Positions 55,980-64,000 of a stretch of 64,000 nt of DNA are shown piece after piece. Below the pieces are notes generated by a model. It had not been told where the DNA came from, did no database searches, and worked only from the letters and a program-made list of their open reading frames with translations. The DNA is from Marinomonas polaris DSM 16579 (GTDB lineage Bacteria > Pseudomonadota > Gammaproteobacteria > Pseudomonadales > Marinomonadaceae), in NCBI RefSeq assembly GCF_900129155.1, contig NZ_FQVF01000018.1, positions 1-64,000 on the forward strand. Direction: 5' to 3'. Numbering within the stretch: position 1 is the first letter of the stretch; every line of letters begins with the position of its first letter. The translations under genes and the position numbers were made by a program.

Positions 55980-56675
55980 CTATTTGAGCTCCGCTTTATT
56001 GTTCTTTGAAAATAAAACCTTTTCAACTTCCTGTATCATGCTTTGTAGACGTGCCATCTCTCTTTTTGAGCTACTCACAGAAGCATTTTTTTCCATAACT
56101 GATAACGCAATTCGATATTTTTCTAGCGCTCTATTTTTCCTATCATTATCTAAATCAAGTCTAGCCTGCCGTACTAAAAGATCGCGATAAGCCAAAGCAT
56201 GCGCATAACGTATCAAAACAATATGATGCCTTATTATTACTCTACTCGCACCATAACTTTCACCCATGCTTCTCAACTCTCTGAGCATAAATTGAAGTGA
56301 GTTTTGGATTTGATCTAACTGCTCTTGACTGACGACACGATCCTTTGCTGTTACTTGACGCCCTAACTTCAGTTCTGTCAACAGTCTTAGTAGATCAGCC
56401 TGCTTTGAAACAAACTCCGACTTATAATTAGATGTCACAAGTTGAGTTATAACAGAAAGCAAATATTCTATGAGAAAGATTTTGGTATCTCTCGCCATGT
56501 AACGATCAGAAATCATTTCTAATGAATAAAGTAAGCGATCACTTCGATTCGATAAACGAGAAAGTAGCTTCTTTTTTAACTCCCTTTGATGTCTTCTCCA
56601 ACGGAAAAAAGCAGGCAGCAAGCAAAGAACGGCCAAAAAGATAACGGCAACTAAAATCAACATACTTAATTTCAT
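55980..56675 (-). CDS. Membrane-anchored helical protein, possible paralogue of its neighbour
   Basis: The 231-residue protein has an N-terminal membrane helix (MLILVAVIFLAVLCLLPAFF) followed by long basic and helical regions with predicted coiled coils (EKYRIALSVMEKNASVSSSK, QSMIQEVEKVLFSK). The neighbour at 55107-55889 has the same topology. It lies 90 bp upstream of that gene on the same strand. Function unknown; it might tether a complex to the inner membrane. Confidence 0.6.
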   Translation of the reverse strand: MKLSMLILVAVIFLAVLCLLPAFFRWRRHQRELKKKLLSRLSNRSDRLLYSLEMISDRYMARDTKIFLIEYLLSVITQLVTSNYKSEFVSKQADLLRLLTELKLGRQVTAKDRVVSQEQLDQIQNSLQFMLRELRSMGESYGASRVIIRHHIVLIRYAHALAYRDLLVRQARLDLDNDRKNRALEKYRIALSVMEKNASVSSSKREMARLQSMIQEVEKVLFSKNNKAELK

Positions 56676-56761
56676 TACTTAATAGTTACCTAAGTTGCGA
56701 CTTTATATAGAAATAAAAAAGTAACTTACTTTTATATAACACAGACGGCGGGATGAAAACA

Positions 56762-56792
56762 AAAAAAGATCAGAGAAGCTGATCTTTTTTTG
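56762..56792 (-). terminator. Terminator after the phosphate transporter gene
   Basis: Stem AAAAAAGATCAG/CTGATCTTTTTT with loop AGAAG lies 18 bp behind the stop. Confidence 0.85.
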
Positions 56793-56809
56793 TTTATCTT
56801 GAAAGAGAC

Positions 56810-58384
56810 TTATCGAGAAACAGAAAAGCCGAGTAACATATAAAAAATTATAGCTGAAAGTACAGCAGAAGCAGGAACAGTAATCACCCATGCAGCAGCA
56901 ATACGTAACAAAGCAGAGCGTTTCACCAATTCTTTCTTCGTTGCTTTCTTCAAGCCTTTACGTTCTTCAGATGAGATAGGGGATGAAGCTTGCGCGGCTT
57001 TCAATTCTTTCAAAATTGCACGCTTTTCCTCGACATCCGCCAACTTGAAACGTTTCACAAACTCTTGTGTTTGCTGACCATTGTGACCCGCAGATTCTGA
57101 ATGAGAAATGATAGACGCCAGTTTTTTCTCATACGATTGTTTCAAGTACTCACGTAAGAAACCAACACCAAAGATCCCGCCCACAGCAATGTGAGTAGAA
57201 CTAACAGGTAAACCAAGCTGAGAAGCGACAATTACCGTAATAGCAGCTGCCATGGCAACACAAAAAGCTCGTGTTTTATCCAATTCAGTGATTTCAGATC
57301 CGACCGTTTTGATAAGCTTAGGACCAAATAGAGCAAGACCAACAGCAATACCAATACCACCAACCATCATAATCCAAATAGGGATCGATGCTTTGCTAGA
57401 AACAGCACCAGTCATTAAAGCATCATTAATAGCAGCAAGTGGCCCAATCGCATTGGCAACATCGTTAGCACCATGAGCAAAGCTAAGCAAAGCAGCAGAT
57501 ACAATAAGAGGAAGTGTAAATAAACTATTCACAGCATCTTTATCATTTTTCAATGCAGTTGCCGCTTTATCGATCATAGGACGAATGAGGAAGTAAACAG
57601 TTAATGCAATTGCAAAAGCGATCATCGCTGCCGTAACAAAATCTAGCTTCCAAAGATGTTTAAGACCTTTAAGAATAAGATACGTTGAGAACGCCCAAAC
57701 CATTAGGCCAACTAATAAAGGTACAACCTTTTTAGCCGCATCAATCATGTCGCTTTTATAGGTAATTGAACGTTTGATATACATTAGGAATAACGCAGCG
57801 ATCACGCCCCCCATCACTGGCGAAATGATCCAGCTAGCAACAATCGCAATCAATTTATCCCAATTCGCAATATCCCAACCGCCAGCAGCAATACCTGCAC
57901 CAAGTACACCACCAACAATAGAATGAGTTGTCGAAACAGGAGCACCAAGATAGGTCGCTAAGTTTAGCCAAATTGCACCAGCTAATAAGGCCGCCATCAT
58001 AACCCAAATAAAGGTTTCAGCGTCGCCAATTGAATTAGGATTAATAATGCCATTTTTAATAGTACCAACAACTGTACCACCGGCAATCAAAGCACCAGCA
58101 GCTTCAAAAACAGCAGCTATCAAAATTGCTCCAGTCATGGATAAGGCTTTAGACCCTACCGCTGGCCCAACATTGTTAGCCACATCATTAGCGCCAATAT
58201 TTACGGCCATGTAGGCGCCAATTGCCGCTGCGATGGCTAATATAGATAAATTAGAAACCCCAACACCATTAGCTGAAGCATAAAAACCTGATAGCAAAAC
58301 AAAGGCTAAGGCAATCAATACACGGACAAACTCATGACCACTCAATAACGTGGATTCTTCTTTCGGGTTATTTGTAAGATCCAT
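56810..58384 (-). CDS. pitA: PiT-family inorganic phosphate transporter
   Basis: The 524-residue protein is a low-affinity phosphate/metal transporter of the PHO4 type. Both inverted halves carry the signature: NIGANDVANNVGPAVGSKAL near residue 65 and SFAHGANDVANAIGPLAAIN near 300. Further pairs are PVSTTHSIVGGVLGAG and PVSSTHIAVGGIFGVG. A cytoplasmic loop of about 80 residues lies near 420-500 before the last helices. No PhoU-like partner is adjacent. Pit subtype is assigned by similarity only. Confidence 0.92.
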   Translation of the reverse strand: MDLTNNPKEESTLLSGHEFVRVLIALAFVLLSGFYASANGVGVSNLSILAIAAAIGAYMAVNIGANDVANNVGPAVGSKALSMTGAILIAAVFEAAGALIAGGTVVGTIKNGIINPNSIGDAETFIWVMMAALLAGAIWLNLATYLGAPVSTTHSIVGGVLGAGIAAGGWDIANWDKLIAIVASWIISPVMGGVIAALFLMYIKRSITYKSDMIDAAKKVVPLLVGLMVWAFSTYLILKGLKHLWKLDFVTAAMIAFAIALTVYFLIRPMIDKAATALKNDKDAVNSLFTLPLIVSAALLSFAHGANDVANAIGPLAAINDALMTGAVSSKASIPIWIMMVGGIGIAVGLALFGPKLIKTVGSEITELDKTRAFCVAMAAAITVIVASQLGLPVSSTHIAVGGIFGVGFLREYLKQSYEKKLASIISHSESAGHNGQQTQEFVKRFKLADVEEKRAILKELKAAQASSPISSEERKGLKKATKKELVKRSALLRIAAAWVITVPASAVLSAIIFYMLLGFSVSR

Positions 58385-58687
58385 ACGGGCTCTTCTTTCT
58401 ATAATTAATCTATGCCAAACCGTTGATAATTTAAACGATGCTTAAACTACCGACGACATGCTTATCCTAGCATCCCAAATAAATTTGGCTCTCAATTCAT
58501 CCCGTCACATTTTTTGAAAAATGTAAATTCGGCGCCATTCTACACTGGGAGTCTTCAGATAAAAACCCCTAAACTTGCTGATAGCTACGACTCGAAAAAG
58601 GACAAAAAAAGTGCCTAAATAGGCACTGAATGAAAAGATACTACAGAAATATGACTGTTTTGTTACAAATATAATATTACTAAGCAG
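58385..58687. other. Intergenic region between pit and sdaA
   Basis: The 303 bp upstream of pit hold its promoter region and, at 58604-58628, the sdaA terminator. Nothing else was recognised. Confidence 0.6.
58604..58628 (-). terminator. Terminator after sdaA
   Basis: On the minus strand AGTGCCT, ATTT, AGGCACT and seven T form a simple terminator 60 bp behind the sdaA stop. Confidence 0.8.
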
Positions 58688-60070
58688 CTAGCATTCAATC
58701 ACATTGACGGCTAGTCCGCCTCGAGATGTTTCTTTGTACTTATCATTCATATCTCTTCCTGTGTCTCGCATGGTACGAATGACTTTATCGAGGGAAACAT
58801 AATGCGTTCCATCGCCCCGAAGTGCCATACTCGCAGAGTTAATGGCTTTAATTGATGCCATGGCATTGCGCTCTATACAAGGCACTTGCACCAAACCACC
58901 AATAGGGTCACAAGTCAGACCCAAATTATGTTCCATACCAATTTCTGCCGCGTTTTCTATTTGTTCAGGAGAACCGCCTGTCGCCGCTGCCAATCCAGCC
59001 GCAGCCATAGCACAAGCCGATCCCACTTCCCCTTGGCAACCCACTTCAGCACCAGAAATAGACGCATTTTCTTTGAACAACAACCCGATAGCCGCTGCAG
59101 TAAGGAAAAAATTAATCACGCCCTCTTCACTAGAACGAGGACAAAACTCCCAATAATAATGCAATACAGCCGGAATAATTCCCGCTGCACCGTTTGTCGG
59201 AGCCGTTACTACACGCCCACCAGCGGCATTTTCTTCATTCACTGCCAAGGCATAAAGATTGACCCAATCCATAGCACCTAACGATGGTGTAATCATATCC
59301 ATGCGTGTTTTACTGGTTAAATCTCTGTATAGGCTAGCGGCTCTACGCTTTACTTTTAGTCCACCAGGTAAGATTCCTTCACTACGAATACCTTGCTGGA
59401 CACAGGCCCTCATTACAGACCAGATGGAAAGAATGCCTTGCTTGATTTCATCTTCGGTCCGCCAATGTTTTTCATTTTCCATCATGATCTGCGCAATGCT
59501 TTTGTCTTGTGCTCGACAAAGCTGAATCAATGTTTCGGCGCTATGAAACACATGAGGAAGTTCAGTGGCATCCTCAACCAACGCCACATTTCCGTGCTCA
59601 TCTTCCTGCACAATGAAGCCACCACCAACTGAATAAAAGGTCGCTTGGTGAATTACTTGGCCTTCAGTATCAAAGGCAACCAACACCATGCCATTAGCAT
59701 GAAAGTCTAAACGATCAATACGGTGATAAATTAAGTCTGTCGTGACATCAATAAAAATAGGCCGCTGAGCCAATAGATTAAGATGTGAAGATGTCTCTAT
59801 TTGCTCAACTCGCTCATTAACACGGCTAGGATCAATCAAATCTGGCAGTTCACCTTCAAGCCCCATTAAAACTGCTGATCCAGTACCATGTCCTTTCCCA
59901 GTAGCACCAAGCGAGCCATATAAATCAATTTTTAACCGACTCACTTTAGGTAATAGATGCCGATCTTGTAACTGATGAACAAATTGATTTGCAGCCACCA
60001 TAGGGCCAACTGTATGAGAGCTGGAAGGACCAATTCCCACTTTAAAAAGGTCAAATAAACTGATTGCCAT
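58688..60070 (-). CDS. sdaA: L-serine dehydratase (single-chain, iron-sulfur)
   Basis: The enzyme deaminates L-serine to pyruvate with a 4Fe-4S cluster. The 460-residue protein starts [20 protein letters not shown], with the beta domain first and the alpha domain last; cluster cysteines lie in [20 protein letters not shown] and [18 protein letters not shown], and the C-terminal Cys (NVIEC) matches the known tail cysteine that closes the active site. Length matches E. coli SdaA (454). Confidence 0.96.
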   Translation of the reverse strand: MAISLFDLFKVGIGPSSSHTVGPMVAANQFVHQLQDRHLLPKVSRLKIDLYGSLGATGKGHGTGSAVLMGLEGELPDLIDPSRVNERVEQIETSSHLNLLAQRPIFIDVTTDLIYHRIDRLDFHANGMVLVAFDTEGQVIHQATFYSVGGGFIVQEDEHGNVALVEDATELPHVFHSAETLIQLCRAQDKSIAQIMMENEKHWRTEDEIKQGILSIWSVMRACVQQGIRSEGILPGGLKVKRRAASLYRDLTSKTRMDMITPSLGAMDWVNLYALAVNEENAAGGRVVTAPTNGAAGIIPAVLHYYWEFCPRSSEEGVINFFLTAAAIGLLFKENASISGAEVGCQGEVGSACAMAAAGLAAATGGSPEQIENAAEIGMEHNLGLTCDPIGGLVQVPCIERNAMASIKAINSASMALRGDGTHYVSLDKVIRTMRDTGRDMNDKYKETSRGGLAVNVIEC

Positions 60071-60370
60071 AGCCTTTTCCCTCTGCCGATAAATGCTTTT
60101 TTACACGGCGATTAAAATACAAAGTACGAGTTCAATGGCAAAAGAAATTATCACTTATGAGATAAAGTTTCCAATTGGAAACAGATTTTTTTTGTCTATA
60201 TCAATTACAAGTTTCGAAAGAGGCAACTTTTTGACGTTTAAAGATCATTATATTGGTGATGAAATTAGTCCTTAAAGTAGAAAAGAAAAGAAAAGAAAAA
60301 AACCAAAAGACCGAAATCTTTTGGTTTTTCATTATTATTCATGATGAGTCAGCGATCTACTTTGACTGAA
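60071..60370. other. Intergenic region between sdaA and the aldehyde dehydrogenase gene
   Basis: The 300 bp hold the sdaA upstream region, a perfect 16-bp palindrome GTTTCCAATTGGAAAC at 60167-60182, and the dehydrogenase terminator at 60296-60329. A 60-codon frame on the plus strand (60093-60275) lacks a ribosome site and is probably not a gene. Confidence 0.55.
60296..60329 (-). terminator. Terminator after the aldehyde dehydrogenase gene
   Basis: Stem AACCAAAAGA/TCTTTTGGTT with a 6-base loop, flanked by A- and T-runs, lies 42 bp after the stop. Confidence 0.8.
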
Positions 60371-61888
60371 TTAAAAGAATCCTAATGGATTCACATCATA
60401 GCTTATCAGCATGTTTTTAGTTTGTTGGTAGTGCTCCAGAGCGATTTTATGAGTCTCACGACCAACACCAGATTTTTTATAACCACCAAAAGCAGAGTGA
60501 GCTGGATACTGGTGATAACAGTTCATCCAAACGCGACCGGCTTCTAGGTTACGCCCCATACGATACGCAAGGTTGGTATCACGCGTCCAAACCCCAGCAC
60601 CTAAACCAAATTCACTGTCATTGGCGATAGCAAGTGCTTCAGCCTCGTCTTTAAACGTCGTCACACTGACAACTGGACCAAAGATTTCTTCTTGGAAGAT
60701 ACGCATGCTATTAGAGCCTTTGAACAAGGTTGGCTGTACATAGAAACCTTTATCCAAACCATCTACCGATTCGATGCCACCACCAATTAATAGTTCCGCC
60801 CCCTCTTCTTTACCGATATCAATGTAACTCAATATTTTATCAAACTGCTGCTTAGATGCCTGAGCACCAACTTGCACGTCAGTATCCAATGGGTTGCCGC
60901 GTTTAATAGTTTTAGTACGTTCAATAACCAATGCCATGAACTCATCATAGATAGATTCATGGATCAAGGCACGAGATGGACAAGTACAAACTTCACCTTG
61001 GTTAAAGAAAGCCAACACCAAACCTTCAACACATTTGCTGATAAAAGCTTCTTCATGTTGCATGACGTCTGCAAAGTAGATATTCGGCGACTTACCACCT
61101 AACTCAACCGTAGAAGGAATGATATTCTCTGCCGCACATTTCAAAATATGCGAACCAACTGGCGTCGACCCAGTAAAGGCAATTTTGGCAATACGTTTAC
61201 TGGTCGCTAGCGCTTCACCCGCTTCTTTACCATAACCGTTGACGATATTAAGCACACCTGGTGGTAGAAGGTCCTGAATCACTTTGACCAATTCAAGAAT
61301 AGAGGCTGGTGTTTGCTCTGCTGGTTTTAGAACCACACAGTTACCAGCGGCAAGCGCTGGAGCAAGTTTCCATGCAGCCATCAAGATCGGAAAGTTCCAA
61401 GGAATAATTTGACCAACAACACCTAATGGCTCGTGAAAATGATACGCCACAGTATGTTCGTCTAACTCAGCCGTACTGCCTTCTTGCGCACGTAAACAGC
61501 CAGCAAAATAACGAAAGTGATCTGCTGCTAAAGGAATATCTGCGTTCAAGGTTTCGCGAACTGCTTTACCATTGTCCCATGTTTCGGCTACAGCAAGTGC
61601 TTCTAGGTTTTGCTCGATGCGATCTGCAATTTTCAACAATATATTGGAACGATTAGTAACGGATGTTTTACCCCAAGCCGCGCGTGCAGCATGTGCAGCA
61701 TCTAGGGCTAAATTGATGTCTTCTTCAGTAGAACGAGGAATTCGACAAAATACTTCGCCATTAACTGGGCTAATATTATCGAAGTATTGACCTTTCACCG
61801 GTGCGACCCATTTACCGCCGATAAAATTACCGTACTCAGCTTCAAACGTAATAAGGCTACCGTTAGTACCAGGTTGAGCGTAGATCAT
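60371..61888 (-). CDS. NAD(P)-dependent aldehyde dehydrogenase, AldB/ExaC-like
   Basis: The 505-residue protein oxidises an aldehyde to the acid. Start 61888 has GGAG nine bases upstream; the in-frame ATG 61951 lacks one. Features are [39 protein letters not shown] with the general-base Glu, and the catalytic Cys in [11 protein letters not shown]. It resembles acetaldehyde dehydrogenases such as AldB and ExaC. An AraC-type regulator is divergent from it at 62183, a common pairing in alcohol or ethanol oxidation loci. Confidence 0.93.
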   Translation of the reverse strand: MIYAQPGTNGSLITFEAEYGNFIGGKWVAPVKGQYFDNISPVNGEVFCRIPRSTEEDINLALDAAHAARAAWGKTSVTNRSNILLKIADRIEQNLEALAVAETWDNGKAVRETLNADIPLAADHFRYFAGCLRAQEGSTAELDEHTVAYHFHEPLGVVGQIIPWNFPILMAAWKLAPALAAGNCVVLKPAEQTPASILELVKVIQDLLPPGVLNIVNGYGKEAGEALATSKRIAKIAFTGSTPVGSHILKCAAENIIPSTVELGGKSPNIYFADVMQHEEAFISKCVEGLVLAFFNQGEVCTCPSRALIHESIYDEFMALVIERTKTIKRGNPLDTDVQVGAQASKQQFDKILSYIDIGKEEGAELLIGGGIESVDGLDKGFYVQPTLFKGSNSMRIFQEEIFGPVVSVTTFKDEAEALAIANDSEFGLGAGVWTRDTNLAYRMGRNLEAGRVWMNCYHQYPAHSAFGGYKKSGVGRETHKIALEHYQQTKNMLISYDVNPLGFF

Positions 61889-62182
61889 AAAATATTCTCC
61901 ATTCTTGTTGTTTTTATTTAAAGAGGACTTTGATGCCTGCTGCACTCGCAACTTCGTGCAAAGCTCTCTTTAGGTTTTTAATCTTTGTTTTAACCTTGAT
62001 AGTAAGAGTAGGAAGAAAACGAGAAGAAAACTTGCCTGTGAGTCCATGAAACTTGTCTAGCGATCCATTTCTGCTGTGCTTTAGTATTGACCCACGAGCA
62101 AGCAAGAGTGATGATGAGTAAAAGATAATTAGCCACGCCGCACAATTAAAATAAAAAACATTGAGACAAAAGAGGTGTGTAA
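61889..62182. promoter_or_regulatory. Divergent promoter region between the dehydrogenase and AraC-type genes
   Basis: The 294 bp separate the two divergent genes. A 63-codon frame on the minus strand is not convincing. No individual operator was recognised, but an AraC-type activator site is expected here. Confidence 0.4.
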
Positions 62183-63106
62183 ATGAGTCGCTCTATCTCA
62201 ACAGAGAAAATATTACTGCAACATAAGCGCGCGCCAGTACAGTTGGTCGAAAATCGTGTTTGTTTTGCTGGGCCACACTCCGAGCTCAGTATTTACGACA
62301 CTTATGAGCAAGCACAAAAAGTCAGCTTAAAAGCCGACTCTTTGCTTTATTGTGGAATGGTTACAGGAGCAAAAGTCATGCACACCAAAGAGCATGACAA
62401 TATTCCTTTTCTTCCCCATGAATCTTTTATATTGGCACCAAAAGAAGAAGTCTTTATTGATTTCCCCGAAGCACAATTTCATCGCCCAACTACATGTCTC
62501 ACCATTGCTATTTCACAAGAACGAGTAGCACAAATTTGTGATCGCATGAATGACATTATGGTGGAATCTTTACCCTCTGGCGTCGCACTAGATCCAAACC
62601 AACACCTGCACACCCTACATACTCAAGCAACGCAGCAGGTCATCGATAGACTTACCAGTGACTTTCTTCGCAATGATCCAGACAGAGATTTACTCGTCGA
62701 CTTTGGTGTAAGTGAATTGGTCACTCGAATAATCCGACATCATGGTCGAGACGCTCTATTACGCTTCACCCAACGCTCACCAGATGCAAATGGTCTCACT
62801 TGTGTTATCCAATGTATCGAACAAAACCTAGCACAACCTTTGGATATAAATCAGCTAGCTAAGATGGCCTGTATGAGCCGTAGTCGCTTCTACGAAAGCT
62901 TTAAACGTCAACTAGGCTGCACGCCATTAGAATATCAACATCAACGCAGAATGAGCCGCGCTTACCAGCGTCTACAAGAAAAATGTTCAGTAACGGAAGT
63001 GAGTTATGAACTAGGTTACTTAAGTTTGAGTCACTTTAGCCGACGTTTCCATCAACACTTTGGTATGTCGCCTCGTCAAGCAACACAAACTCAGCTCAAT
63101 TCATAA
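62183..63106 (+). CDS. AraC-family transcriptional regulator
   Basis: The 307-residue protein has an N-terminal ligand/dimerisation region (about 1-200) and a C-terminal AraC double helix-turn-helix: LDINQLAKMACMSRSRFYES, then RLQEKCSVTEVSYELGYLSL and SHFSRRFHQHFGMSPRQ. It starts behind AGAGGTGTG. Standing divergent from the aldehyde dehydrogenase gene, it probably activates that gene in response to an aldehyde or alcohol; the inducer is not known. Confidence 0.9.
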   Translation: MSRSISTEKILLQHKRAPVQLVENRVCFAGPHSELSIYDTYEQAQKVSLKADSLLYCGMVTGAKVMHTKEHDNIPFLPHESFILAPKEEVFIDFPEAQFHRPTTCLTIAISQERVAQICDRMNDIMVESLPSGVALDPNQHLHTLHTQATQQVIDRLTSDFLRNDPDRDLLVDFGVSELVTRIIRHHGRDALLRFTQRSPDANGLTCVIQCIEQNLAQPLDINQLAKMACMSRSRFYESFKRQLGCTPLEYQHQRRMSRAYQRLQEKCSVTEVSYELGYLSLSHFSRRFHQHFGMSPRQATQTQLNS

Positions 63107-63118
63107 CAGAAGATAGAA

Positions 63119-64000
63119 CTAAAAGGCGTGTCCTGACTTGGATTTGCAGTACATGAAAACAACCAGCATAAAAATTAGCCCAAACATTAAACCAAAAAAT
63201 GGGACCAACTGACCAAGCTGGTACAAAGAAGCCAAAATAACAGGCCCCAATGCAGCTCCCAGCCCTTGCATAGAAGCATTCATGCTTGCCAAGCGACTCT
63301 GTTGATCATCTTTTACCAACAAAGTTTGCGCGGTCACTATGCCCGGAAACAAGAACCCAAAGCCTGCACCAAACAATCCCATGGCAAACAAAACACCAGC
63401 GTAGGAATCTAAAAAGATAAATGCCAGCTGAGCCAGCACTCCGACGCCAACCCCAGAAAAAATCAAAGTCACTACACCAAGCTGGAATCGTGGTACCAAT
63501 ATCATTTGTACTAGAATGCTAAAGCAAGACATAGTCATCATGGCAAACCCCAACTGATGCGTAGTTTGGGCGACATCAAGCTGAAACCTATCCTGAATCA
63601 AAAAGCTCATAATTTGTTGAACACCTGTCATCGATAAGATGGACAAAGAAGACATGCACAAAAATGGCATAACCGGCTGAGTAAGCCAATTGATCTTAGG
63701 TGGTTTCACAAATTGACGCACATGCTTAGTATCTTTTACAAAAAATACCACCAGCAAAGCGATGCTACCCGCCAAAAAGGCAATGATATAGAAAGGCGCA
63801 GTCAGTCCTAAACTACTCAATAAAGACGCAAAAGCTGGACCTAAAATCATCCCTATACTAAAAGCTGCACCAATCATAGCAATGGTAGAACTACGATGTT
63901 TAATGTCAGTATGAGCGATTAAATAGGTCTGAACAGAAGGTAAAACACCAGCAATTCCAAGGGAAAAAATAATACGCAAACCGAACACCAAATAATAGGT
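63119..64000 (-). CDS. MFS transporter, C-terminal part (cut by window end)
   Basis: The frame is open to the end of the window, so the gene's start lies beyond 64000. The visible 293 residues form about nine membrane helices (GMILGPAFASLLSSLGLTAP, FLFPGIVTAQTLLV, GAALGPVILASLYQLG) with the sugar-and-drug antiporter pattern of the major facilitator superfamily. Substrate unknown. It converges with the AraC-type gene, 12 bp apart, and may or may not belong to the same locus. Confidence 0.88.
   Translation of the reverse strand, partial: TYYLVFGLRIIFSLGIAGVLPSVQTYLIAHTDIKHRSSTIAMIGAAFSIGMILGPAFASLLSSLGLTAPFYIIAFLAGSIALLVVFFVKDTKHVRQFVKPPKINWLTQPVMPFLCMSSLSILSMTGVQQIMSFLIQDRFQLDVAQTTHQLGFAMMTMSCFSILVQMILVPRFQLGVVTLIFSGVGVGVLAQLAFIFLDSYAGVLFAMGLFGAGFGFLFPGIVTAQTLLVKDDQQSRLASMNASMQGLGAALGPVILASLYQLGQLVPFFGLMFGLIFMLVVFMYCKSKSGHAF

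Noticed and set aside
60093..60275. 60-codon frame upstream of sdaA
   Set aside because: No ribosome site, no recognisable pattern, and it contains the palindrome at 60167-60182; more likely non-coding.
61914..62105. 63-codon minus-strand frame between the dehydrogenase and AraC-type genes
   Set aside because: Lies in the divergent promoter region without a ribosome site and looks random.

Overview
The window reads as a gammaproteobacterial chromosome, most like Marinomonas or a related marine Oceanospirillales genus. This is inferred from gene content and order (uvrY-uvrC-pgsA-tRNA-Gly-tRNA-Cys-tRNA-Leu, tusDCBE, lolA-rarA-crcB-serS, aat-infA-clpA-clpS-cspD, nudJ-mnmA-hflD, purB-roxA, a monomeric isocitrate dehydrogenase); no database search was possible.

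Region 1 (1 to about 18125) is an integrated phage-like element whose left end lies outside the window or was rearranged by an IS3-family insertion (1-305). It holds a leftward early block (Cro-like protein, small proteins, two winged-helix proteins, the last cut by the IS), a CI-like S24 repressor with an exported protein gene behind it, and a long rightward early operon: AlpA-like regulator, RecE-like nuclease, a likely annealing partner, a coiled-coil protein, CsrA, an unusual SSB, a TerB-like protein and many small proteins. Related near-palindromic operators flank the immunity region on both sides. A leftward cargo block follows: a Septu-like ATPase/HNH pair with a DUF4145-type protein and a small acidic protein, an SRA-HNH modification-dependent nuclease, a zinc-ribbon membrane protein, and a HigB/HigA pair in which HigA is fused to an ImmA/IrrE-type metallopeptidase. 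A tyrosine integrase ends the element against the 3' end of tRNA-Leu, the classic attachment position. No virion structural genes are visible here.

Region 2 (18126-33700) is core chromosome: three tRNAs, phospholipid synthesis (pgsA), DNA repair (uvrC) and the UvrY/GacA regulator; a DnaT-like plus lambda-P-like replication pair; ribosome hibernation factor; a BI-1 family membrane protein; the TusDCBE sulfur relay; siroheme methyltransferase; serS, crcB, rarA, lolA and ftsK. TusDCBE works with MnmA (41096-42223) in 2-thiouridine synthesis of tRNA.

Region 3 (33700-52250) holds a porin, aat, infA, clpA/clpS, a cold-shock protein, rluE/nudJ (overlapping in different frames), mnmA, hflD, icd, a chemoreceptor, purB, a JmjC ribosomal oxygenase, an acetyltransferase, an FKBP isomerase, a small membrane protein behind a Fur-box-like perfect inverted repeat, and a universal stress protein.

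Region 4 (52250-64000) holds topB directly behind a near-perfect LexA box, a LysE-family exporter, two membrane-anchored helical proteins of unknown function, a PiT phosphate transporter, L-serine dehydratase, an aldehyde dehydrogenase with a divergent AraC-type regulator, and an MFS transporter cut by the window end.
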